Of a stretch of DNA of 64,000 bases, positions 50,460 to 61,476 are shown piece by piece. The DNA is taken from contig NW_003121911.1 in the NCBI RefSeq assembly GCF_000003605.2, positions 723,951 through 787,950 on the forward strand. Reading direction: 5' to 3'. The position numbers and the translations under genes were made by a program. Each line of letters opens with the position of its first letter. The stretch's first letter is position 1. The notes below the pieces were generated by a model. That model was not told the origin of the DNA. It searched no databases and saw nothing but the letters and a program-made list of their open reading frames with translations. Source of the stretch: Saccoglossus kowalevskii (lineage: Eukaryota > Hemichordata > Enteropneusta > Harrimaniidae).

Positions 50460-53400
50460 TCTGAGTTGATACCCAAGATCAAATTTTTGTTCGTATAAAA
50501 TAGTATACTATGGTCGATACTGAAGTGGAATCTCACCTTGTGTTTACTTAACGTAATTCGATCATATTTATTACCTGATGGCACCGGAAGTGGGTTTAAA
50601 TATAGACTGATATGACTTGTAGGATAGTCAAAGAGGTCACCAAAAAAATCCCCAAATTGTTGTTTATCTTGCGTTACCTAGTGACTGATCGTTTTGTATA
50701 GGATATTTCCTATAGCGTGCGATGAATCCACAAATACGTTAAACTGTTAATCGGACTTCCCTAAGTTGATTAATTGAGGTAGGAGCAATGACTCACCTTT
50801 GGGAACAGATCGTTACATGAATTGTATAGTTTTAACAATCGTAGGCTTGGTTATTAAGTCTTTCATTTGTCTACGTGCGGTTAAAAGAATATGTTTTAAA
50901 TCACGTTGGTTGAATTCAGACGCCCGAACTCACTCACTAAACATATCCGTTAATCAATGGCCTGAAATTACATGCACTCGGAACAGTAAAAATGAAATGT
51001 ACTTAAATGTTGGGGATCAATATGTATTCGCCACTTAATCATACTCAGGGCCAACATACTTCTGGAACAGAAATTTCTTAAAACTTTGTTGAATTGTTCT
51101 TGGTAGTTAACCAGTTAGCTTTCATAAAATCCTAACAAATACACCTGGATATCGTGGATAAGTTTTGAATTACAATCCACAATTTTGGACATATTTTCTA
51201 ATTCAGAATGGCCACCGAGGTAGAGATTAATGCTATAGAGTGATAGGAAAACCGCTGAGTCGTTATTTCTATGTAGATGAGTTTTGTGCACCGATTTATA
51301 TTTGCTACTTCGCGTTTAATATTTGTTGTGCAAAATTATTTGTTGTGCATTTATTAATTGTTATCCGCGTCCGTCTATAACATCACGTAAAATGATTGTT
51401 TTTATGTTTTTTTAAATGTTCCAATATTTGTTTTATAAAAAACAGACTTGTATAATTGTAGCACAGGGTGGGTATACACATTATGGACATAAACAGCGCC
51501 TCGGGCCATACAGCCAGAGTAATAGATTCCCAGAACTGAATTCTTGACAATGGACATTTTTATTGATCTGAAAAAGGTGTGCAGCCCACTGTCCGATGGA
51601 ATGCCAGGCGTTTTTGCGTGTCATGTTAGTGGGTAGATACTGGTGTTTTTTTTCACACGCGACGTATATATACTAACGCCCACAGATGGAGATTTCATGA
51701 CGTGAATTTTTAACAGGATAGTGATGAAAAGTACGACAAAGGTCATTTATGCAAACGTACATTTTCTTTAAAAAACATAAATGATTTTATTTTATTTTAT
51801 TTTGTATTCAAATTCTTCCGCGGATCGTCGTGGAAGCTAGTCAGAAGGCTAAACACTTACCGTCACAGACCACTACTTTTATTTTAGCATTGCGGCATGT
51901 CGTTGTGTGGTCAAACCGATTTGTCGGTGTTTTTTTGGTCGAGTGAAGAATGATTAAGGGCTTGTTGTTCACAATCTATCATGTGCCGGATCACCGGTCA
52001 TATGTATCACTGGAGAGCATCCCAACATAAAATGACAGATTACCGTTGGAGAATTCCTCACGGTTCCACAGTTCCGCATTCTTCGAACTGATCAATGGAA
52101 ATCCATTCTGATTAGTAATACAAACACGTGCAATTTTGTTCTTAAGAATATACTACTTTTATTTGTTGCGTAAACTGTGAACGTTTTTTGTTGTTGTTTC
52201 CCTGTATTCATGACTGCAATGAGCTCCAATGAAATTTACTGACAGTGTAACTTGGCCGCTAAGTGAAAGTGTAAAAAACAATATTTTATATTGCTCTCAA
52301 ATTCACAACAATATTCCGTCATTTATTTAGTAACTTAGTGCGTGTGGAAAAATCTTACTTTTGAAGAGATGTAAAATCTTGGAATAACCAGTTCTAACTT
52401 GAGGAATTTTTTTTTATTCTCGAATTGATATAATAATGCATATAAAATGTATAAAATCGAAGTCAATCTCAGGTTCACCAATGATCTCATGCAGGGATGG
52501 TCTACTCTTTGTATTCTAGCGAATGTTTATTATTTTGTGTTGACGATGTTTAAATTTGCAACGACAGTAAATTTAAAAATCAGACCTTCAAATCAGTTTT
52601 CGATTCCAAGTTAATCAATGTAGCTTTCGCTCTCCGTTCATAATAATATATGTTTTGCTAGCTGTGATTAAAATAGATTAATTACTAATGAATATAATTA
52701 GAACTAATTGCCGACTTGAAAAACGATTGACCTATGGGTTGGGGGCGATACAATCTGCCGAACCCGTGTGTTTCTATGTTCACAATACACGTTAAGCAGC
52801 GGCAGTATATATAGTCTATGACCGGCTCAAATTTGCCTGAACGCCCACTGATGATTTGTTTTGCCCAAAGTGGTTTTACAATACACCTAAGCTTCTTGAT
52901 CTATTTTCAATGTACTAATTCCGATAGATTGAACTAAAACTAAACATTTACAGTAACAGTGGAATTCATATCTCCGACGTATTTGGATAATTTATCGCAA
53001 CTGCCAAGAAAATACATAATGTTGTGATAGAAAGCCTAGATCGACAATATATATTTCTAGCGGACAATGTGCAGCATTACATCTCAATATGAAAATGTGA
53101 GTGCAGAATAAATGACTTACAGTTGAAGGTTGTTTTTTATTTAATTTTTACTAAAAGAATTACATAAAATCTATAAAAAATTCATAGCACTCAATTATAT
53201 ACATTCTACATCCAAACAGGAAAAAAGTCTGCAGCTTTGTATTATTATTTGTACTATCTGTACTGTGCAAGGTGTAGTATTCGCTTTTGATTTAATTGTG
53301 AAATTGGGGAGAAGACTAGTTAAAGTTGGTTTCTATTAATAAAATACGTATTTCATGATCCAAAAAAACATACAAGTATGGTTTATACATAGAAAGTTTA

Positions 53401-53636
53401 ATTTGTTAACATGCATATATTCCCTGGGGGTCAACAACAAGTTGTCGCTAATTCGGATGTAGGAACAAATTATCAAGAGAATGCATAGTTGATAACCGAT
53501 GGCACATCCACGCTGCCGTATGTGTTGCTTCTATCCAAAGTTATCGCCGACAATGTCACATAAGTGTTCAATGCCATCGCCCTTTCAAGCAACTTCCGAT
53601 ATTATAATACGCGATCGGATCGATAACTTCATGATA
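50460..53636. other. Intergenic, CKL4 to CKL5
   Basis: AT-rich DNA with no exon of the CKL plan and no frame of note (the longest is 79 codons, without a domain). Nothing recognised. Confidence 0.55.
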
Positions 53637-55487
53637 TTAATGAACATTAGAACAGACATCTGGTGTTACGCAATCAACACAAAGAATTCCGTATTCTCTA
53701 CTGAAACTGCTCAGATACAGCCCTAATTCTTGTAGGAATACACATGATTCTATTGTGTCTTCTTCATCGTCGCCTGAAAAGCTGCCGCTAGCATCCTGAG
53801 TTATTTGCGAAACGCGTGACACCATCTCGCCAATGTCCACTCCTACGACGCAGTTCAGCTGTTAGTCAGAAAAAACAAAACAAAAAAAACAATATAATTA
53901 ACGTAATTCTTAATTGCGTAACTGCATCGTGCTACACGGGACCATGGTGGCCTTTTTAATTTTCATAAAATGATGAAAAGGTATGTTTTTAGTATGTTAG
54001 CGGAATCATTAATTCTATCATCTTCGAAACTATACTTACCAACGATAACAACCCAATCTAGATCACTTAATAGTATGAATGGTTTAGGCCAGGATATATT
54101 TAAATAAACTAATAAATAGAAAAAAAACATAAAACAAGTAACAACCATCACGTGCATTCTAGCTATTAAATACAAAAGCAATACATCCAAAAAAATAATT
54201 CAACGGAATAAATAAATGAATAAATAAATAAATAAAACAAAAGTGTTCAAAGGTTTGACTAACTAATTGCTATGAACTTACCACTGAAGATATCGATCGA
54301 AATAGCCGTCCAATTAGCATATTCATTTGAGTCCACTCGCTGTTTATGTTTGGTTTCACTTCTCCTAAATGCTCGGTGTACAGAAAAACGTCGGTCGCCA
54401 CTGCTATCAAGTTATCTAACAATATTCCTTCCTGGGAAATGTGAGCATCATTAGAAAACAAAAGCATACATATTTGTATTTTCAGAGCGTTGGTGGCAGT
54501 ACTTCGATACTTTCAATTATATTCGGGGTGATGGGAAAAGTTGTTGAGACAAAATTGAAACAATTTAAGTTACGTTAGTGTCACCCTTAATACAGTGTGA
54601 ACAAATAAGACCAATTGTTTCCGTTATGGAAATTTGCAGGATACATTAACGTCTGTTAGATAATGTTGCAAACAAAACAGTCGCGGTGTGTGGTGAAATA
54701 TCGCCATGAAATTAAGCAGATACGCTGTTGCGTGTCTTACATACACGCCAGTTACAATGCGATCGCACCTGGTATATCAGCGGTATTTGGCGCCTTCTCA
54801 TATTCAACAACATTCTTGGAAGATTCAGATGTGTTACGAACCGGAATTCGTCTTGGTCGCATCCCTGTTGATATCAATAAAATATCAGGTTTACAGTTTT
54901 TGACGTTTGACGATGTTGTAAAGATTATTACGTAACACGTCAGCAGCGGTAACAGATCACCGAAACACGTATGCTGGCTGACGTATAAGTAGAAAGCCTA
55001 AGAAAAACAAATGCTACAACAATACCCGGAATTCGTACAATGTTTTCTTGAACTTGCTTCACTTGGAATTGTGCCTCGTATAAATGGCAGATCATGTATT
55101 CATACAGCAGACTCCTTTCGGGGCAGCCACCTGAGGGCGCTGCTTCCAATTGACCAATCGGAGTTGTCGATGCCATGAGAAGACAGCACCAAAACACAGC
55201 AACTGAAAGACAGAGTTGTTGAGAAAAAGTCGTTAGTACAAATATAGATGATGAAGGTCTGTTTAGGATGTGTTAGGAATATAACCATTATTCGCTGGTG
55301 GACAATTGTAACCAGTAACGCGCCGCGTGTTCGATATGGGTTTCCAGTGACGTAAACAACACGTGTAAAATACGCTGTTTGTTTACATACAATTTAAATG
55401 GGCGATGCGCGATACGCGATAATCACCATGTATATACACATAAAACACAAGTATGCTCACTTGGTACTTACATTCCATGAAAAACAT
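53637..55487 (-). CDS. CKL5: predicted secreted four-helix cytokine
   Basis: Five exons: 55487-55472 (16 nt), 55202-55039, 54864-54769, 54431-54282, 53858-53637 (215 aa; phases 1,0,0,0). The 16-nt first exon with donor T|GTAAGT was found by searching for a phase-1 leader start; joined it gives MFFMEFAVFWCCLLMASTTP, a plausible signal peptide, and it is the least certain exon. Helix A is about 35-60, exon 3 has the conserved NLPRML (74-79), helix C is 93-142 (the shortest in the family) and helix D is about 176-201 (TIESCVFLQELGLYLSSFSR). A short acidic run, SGDDEED, precedes helix D. Cysteines at 11, 12, 32, 44, 62, 145, 181, 202, 205 and 211 are not shared with the paralogues. Intron 1 contains a family B repeat piece. 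Confidence 0.74.
55305..55400. mobile_element. Family B element piece in CKL5 intron 1
   Basis: CGCCGCGTGTTCGATATGGG, then GTGACGTA and ACACGTGTAAAATAC, follow the same order as the reverse strand of 2785-2700. The far terminus is not evident. Confidence 0.5.
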
Positions 55488-57903
55488 ATTATTTTAAATA
55501 TATTACGACGCTTAAAACGAACTACGATGAATTCAAGTTGGAAGGAGGGTGATGTGTTCCGATGTTCCTCCGTCTACGCAAAATGTATTTTGTTTCGAAA
55601 GTTGCTGTTTTTATAAGTTTTCCTCCTGATATATTCAAAATCGATCGTTAAAATTGGTAATATTACCGCAGTCGGAAATCGTCAGTCGTCACTTCAAATT
55701 CCCACATCTATTTACCAAGCGTATTATCATATGACTAAAATGTACAATATAAACTTACTATTGCTATTATCCAGCTTACACCATGAAATTTCCAACAACA
55801 AAAAAAATATTAATTTGCAGATTTATATTGCCATGTCAGTGTGTGAATGTTTTCTATTTCGTCGTCATGACAACAATGATGCTTTGTGGTAATTCCGTAA
55901 TGGCAGACTAATGACTGTTCTTCACGGTGATCTAACATAAACGTCGGGACCACTATTTACCTCGACGTATGTGTGTTCTACGTACGTGGTTCAATTCTTG
56001 TGGCATATATTATCTCGTTTATCCGTAGAGAATCGCGGTTCGTGCTCGGTTCACTCTTACTTTGAAGGCCAAAGTCACTGACCAAGATTCATTCATTCGC
56101 GAATTCAACTTTCAAATTGGAGGAACCATGTAAAAGACTGTGTTCGTCTCAGTCTGGTTGATTCCAGAATAGTTCATTAAAATTGCTAAAATATCGCTAT
56201 GATAAACACGTGTCCACACATTCCTCGCTCGCACCGCACACTACAGGAAATTATCTATGTGAAGTCAACGTTGTATTTTTTGCAAAAATACACATAGTAG
56301 TAATAGAAGCAGTCGAAATGAAATTTGAACTTATGTCATTTGTGATTTCTTACAGCCGCTTGACACCGAATGACACTTTGAGCAGAATTGGACTGTATAA
56401 ATTTCCACAACAATGCGGCGCTATTTAATAGAAATATTACATAAATATATCTGCGTTGACTGAGTGCCCATTCTCGTCAATCCAATTTGTGTCGGTTGGT
56501 GTATATTTGTCTCGTATGGAACACACGAGAAACACGATGAAACTGATGCAAGACTATACATGTCAACTAAATATGTACATTTTAGAGGTGATTTTTTTTT
56601 TTTTTTTTTTTTTTTTTAAATAAAATGACACAAATTTGTAAACATAATGCAGTTACAACACGATTAATGAAAACAACCTAATATGCAAATTCTAAATGCA
56701 ATCAAAATATAATAATGAATATATAATAGGTCTAATGTTTTTACAAGGCATCCACTGTAATTCATAGCTTATGGCGTGTATAGCCATTACCTATGACGTA
56801 TATAACTTTACTATGACGTATGAATATGTCCTGAAGCGAGCGAAATCACAAAGCTCTTCCGACTGTGATGTATCCGAAAAGAATATATACATTAAGTACA
56901 TATACCAGTTGACATTTTCTATCAAACCTGGCCGATCAGAAAGAAGCAAAATTCTAAAGAAACACATTTATTTGTACTGATTCCTCAACAAATCGATTGT
57001 TGGCCATACATTGTTAGCTAAGAATTGCTTCTAATGAATCATTCAACATATTTCCTTTACTTTTACAATTGTTTTTTTTTTATTTACAAAATTGCAAATT
57101 CCATATGTAAATTAAAAATATTTAAACACCTCAAAATATTGCTCGGTAACAACTTGATATATACAGGCGCTGTAGAAATGTCTTATGCAGTTGTAAGTTG
57201 GGTACTCAAGGCTACTCAAGGACTAGTGGGTAATTCCGATGAATAATATATGATTTGTTTATGATATGATTACTTCATGGATTTAAAAATTGTTCAAATT
57301 TTATTGTGAGATACCTCAGGTGATTTAAATTAATTTCAATAAACAGTTTTTGTTTGAACCCGTGAACGACAGTAATTCTTAATCCCTTTTCATGTGAACA
57401 TTTTCCAGAGCCCATTGGTTACAATCTGAACACCGCATTCTAATCAGGCAACTAAATCCACATGCATATTTCAAAGTGTGAAAAGAAAATTTAGTAATTA
57501 ACAACTTAGTGCAAATACACACATGTCAATGACATCATTGACTTAGCTTCGAAATTCCCTGATGCAATGTTCAAATAAGGTACATAACGTAATATTTATA
57601 CACTATTCCCTGACGTAGTATTTACGTAAGATTCCCTGACGCAATGTTTTTTTTTTTTACAAAACTTCAATCCAAGTTTCAACTCATCGCGGTATTTTGC
57701 ATTCTAAATTGAATATTTTCACTATTTTTACCACAATCACGTACCCAAACCTAATTTTATCATATATTTCAATTCCTTGATTACAGCCATTTCAACGAAA
57801 GCATTTATTAGAGTGACGTATTTATGAATGAGCTGCAAAATGATTTTTTTCTTATACATGTATATGATAAGTGTATAGTTTCACGTGGTTTCATGTGTTG
57901 TGC

Positions 57904-58112
57904 ATTAGAATTGCTAGTTAATTATTTAGGGGATAAATAATAATTTGTTCATAACCTTAGTATTAGTAGCAGGCCTGTAATAAAACAATTAATTTTGTTT
58001 CAAATACTGTAAATTTTAACAATTGGAAACCAGACACGAGAATCATTGCTGAATAGTCAAATTATTAATATAACTGGACAATTAATATAAAGATGCTCTC
58101 AAAATAGATTTT
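57904..58112. repeat. Long inverted repeat, left arm
   Basis: About 209 bp, from ATTAGAATTGCTAGTTAATT to AGATGCTCTCAAAATAGA. Its reverse complement lies at 61107-61290 with high identity and a few small indels. The arm is followed inward by TTTA repeats, as is the other arm. Confidence 0.9.
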
Positions 58113-58384
58113 ATTTATTAATTTATTTTTATTTATTTATTTATACAGATTTTCATTACCAAATTATGTTCCCCAGAGGGTATGTCCATGGAAATATATT
58201 GGAGTTTGGTTGACCGACTCACATTGCCAAGGAAGCGAAGCCTATGTGGTTGCCTGAATACCACCAGCCAATAACAAGGAATGTACATATCATAATTCAA
58301 TTCGTGTAATTCGAAAACATGGGACAATATTTAAGGCATAAAAAACATGTATAGCTATGATACAATACCCGAGACGATCTACTT

Positions 58385-59803
58385 AATCATTCCAACATAT
58401 AAAAAAGGATCCACTGATGACCCGGGGAATTATATAGAGAAATTTCCTTGCTCAGTTTATTTGGTAAAATTTTTACTTCGATACTAAATAGACGGCTGTA
58501 TTTTGGGTAGAAGCACTTGGTAAGATCGATGAAGCACATGCGGGATTCAGGAAAGGTTACTCAACGTTTGGTAACATTTTGATTATGCAGTCAATTATTC
58601 AAAAGTACATTACCAGAAAACGGGGAAAATATTATTGTGCGTTCGTCGATTTTTCGAAGGCCTTTGGCACTGTTGGTGGACAAAGGTCGTGGTATATATG
58701 TGGTATATGTGGTATAGGTTGTGAAAATGAAATGGAATAGAGAAAAAACAAAAGTTGTGATTTTTAAAGCTGGTGGACACTTGTCTAAGAATGAAAAATG
58801 GTTTTATAAACATAACGAAATCGAGGCAGTTTCCTATAAATATCTTGGAATTGTATTTTTTCTTTTAGAGTTCTATGGTCGACAGCAACAAAGGTTTTAG
58901 CACAACAATCCAAAACGACCATGTCTGCCATTATGAAAATAGGTGACAAAACAGGTACCCTAAATTATGATGTATTTTTGTAACTTTTTGACTCCAAGAT
59001 TTTGCCAATTTTAACATATGGTGCTGAAATTTGGGGTTTTGACAGTATGATTGCCTGGAACGAATCCAGTTTTTTGCTTGTAGGTATTACCTTTGTGTCT
59101 CACAAAAATCCCAAACAGTTGTTTATTAGGTGAGTGTGGGAGGTATCCCATTTTTTCTATATACCGCGAAACGCTGTGCAAAATATTGGGCAAATTAATT
59201 AACATGCCCCTTAATAGATATCCCCGCAAATGTTATGATATGCTTTACAGTATAGAAGAGTCTGGAGTTAGAAATAAACATACATGGATTACTGATATAA
59301 AGAATTTGTTGTTTATTTGTAATATGCATAATTGTTGGTACAATCAGGAAGTTAACAATACAAGCACGTTTATGGAAACATTTACTGTTAGATTAAAATG
59401 TACGTTTGAGAAACTCGTGACATATCGCGAATTTAAAACAGCGTTACAGCGCGAAAAATATCTTACTTCGGTCAATATAAACTCCCACAGAAAAAGCTTA
59501 GCAAATTGTCGTTGCTCTTCGCACAGCCAAGGCATCGAAACTGACAGGGGAACTCTTGAGAGAGACCAGCGGCTTTGTAAAGTCTGTGATACAAATCAAA
59601 TTGAAAACGAACACCTTTTAGTATGTCCAATTTATTCCGAATTTCGTCAATTGTATCTTCCAAAATAACTATTTCAACCCTCCATCTTTTCATACATTTG
59701 TAGAATTATTAACTTCACAAGAAACCAATATAATTAAATGTTTGGTTGCCTATGTTTATCACACATTGAAACGTATGGACGATATTGCTGATTTTTGAAC
59801 TTG

Positions 59804-59804
<1 letters not shown>
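58385..59804 (+). mobile_element. Decayed non-LTR retrotransposon (LINE, CR1/L2-like)
   Basis: Fragments of a reverse transcriptase and its C-terminal region in several plus-strand frames: YKKGSTDDP, then AGFRKGYSTFGN, then FVDFSKAFGTVGG (RT motif with the usual Asp changed to Gly), then KYLGIVF and a 191-codon open stretch (59093-59668) ending in a Cys/His-type motif (LCKVCDTNQIENEHLLVCP). The endonuclease part is absent, and the segment that should carry the YxDD active site is deleted at about 58680-58725. There are at least three frame changes. The element is 5'-truncated and dead. It ends at an AT microsatellite. Confidence 0.9.

Positions 59805-59870
<66 letters not shown>
59805..59870. 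repeat. AT dinucleotide microsatellite at LINE 3' end
   Basis: About 33 uninterrupted AT repeats directly after the LINE relic. They may have served as, or grown from, its 3' tail. Confidence 0.97.
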
Positions 59871-59872
<2 letters not shown>

Positions 59873-60930
59873 CACCCGGGACGATCTACCTATAGCTGTG
59901 GTCAAGTAAAATGAATGAGCCCTGGAACTAGCATACAGCGAGTATAGAAATATCGAGCAGTGGCGTAAATTCGCATAATACGATGTGTAATTTCATAGTA
60001 ATGAATGCGTAATCACAAATTAAAATTACATTGGAGCAAGGGACTCCGTGATAAGAGTTGGGAACATAAAAAGGAAAAAAACACATACATTTATTTACCA
60101 AATTTCTAACTCCCCGAAGTATCAGTGACATAAATCCATGTAATATTTTTCATATCAACCCCCCCCCCTACCCTGAGCGGCACATCCATGCACTCAATTT
60201 GACGTCACTAGCCAGTAACCTCCTAGAACGGCAAAACGTAGCTCGTTGTTTAAAATGTGTGAAATATTATGAATCTGAATATTCTCACTATATACAGATA
60301 TGCGTAGCCGTTTTAAAAGATATCGTTGCTTCTAATTCTCCCAACCTCACCGTGCGTGACAACGCAAAAGGATCATTTCACCACTGAATCGTCTCTGCTG
60401 ATGAGCAGTGCGTGAAGACAGCGATAGAACTAGCCAATATTAGTGTAAGTTTAATGAATTTATCGCGGCGCACCAACAAACTTGGACCAATAAGATGAAG
60501 GTGTTGACCACGTACTCAAGACAAACATACGATGTGACACATTGAACTCTATTCAGACTTTTGCCGTGACTGACGGCGTTAATACATGGTATAGTAATTA
60601 GTATGTATAATCCCACGATATAAATCCTAGGTGGGCGCAAAGAATACGAGTGATTATCGCCAATGTTTCGCAACTACCACTAGAATAGCAGGGGAATAGC
60701 ATCAATCTTTGCTATTCGCTCGGATTGATACAAAACTCTGGCGGAAATCACACGAGTCTGAAATAACAAATAAATATATAATGTACTGGAATATAGTTAA
60801 TATAATACCTACACATTATGAAGATTAATAACCAAATATACAAATGAAATCCCAGTTGAATAAAATTTTACAAATATCACAACAGCTATATCCATATACA
60901 TAACCATAAATAAATGTACATGTCAATCAA

Positions 60931-60980
60931 AATAAATAAATAAATAAATAAATAAATTAATAAATAAATTAATTAATTAA

Positions 60981-61047
<67 letters not shown>
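60931..61047. repeat. AAAT tetranucleotide repeat
   Basis: Nearly pure (AAAT)n of about 117 bp with a few AATT interruptions, adjoining the inner edge of the right inverted-repeat arm. Confidence 0.97.
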
Positions 61048-61106
61048 ATTCTCTATTTAATCATTACATTTTATTTAATTACATTTTACATATACTATTT
61101 TATCTA

Positions 61107-61290
61107 AATTCTATTTTGAGAGCATCTTTATATTAATTGTCCAGACTATTCAGCAATGATCCTGTCTGGTTTCCAATTGTTAAAATTTACAGTATTTGAA
61201 ACAAAATGAATTGTTTTATTACAGGCCTGCTACTAATACTAAGGTTATGAAACGTAATTATTACATAAATAATTAACTAGCAATTCTAAT
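61107..61290. repeat. Long inverted repeat, right arm
   Basis: Reverse complement of 57904-58112, e.g. TCTATTTTGAGAGCATCTTT and CAGGCCTGCTACTAATACTA. It is about 25 bp shorter because of small deletions. Confidence 0.9.
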
Positions 61291-61476
61291 TCTTGTACAT
61301 GTTTATTTTATTTTATTTTTTACTAAAACGGTTTAGAAATGGCCGATGAAATCATGTTGAGAGTGTGATTTACACACAAATATATGTATATGTTACATAT
61401 GAAAATGAATTCTAATTTTTTTAAAATGCGTAATACGTCCACATTCTGCCTGGCCTTTTCTTCAGTCGTGACGTCA

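Larger units (their letters stand above)
55488..61476. other. Repeat-rich intergenic region, CKL5 to CKL6
   Basis: Contains a poly-T run (about 56589-56618), long inverted repeats, a LINE relic, an AT microsatellite and an AAAT repeat (each listed). 55.5-57.8 kb shows nothing else. A 62-codon plus-strand frame at 60199-60387 has no domain. Confidence 0.6.

Noticed and set aside
59093-59668. 191-codon plus-strand frame as a host gene
   Set aside because: It is the C-terminal part of the LINE protein, continuous with upstream reverse-transcriptase motifs in other frames.
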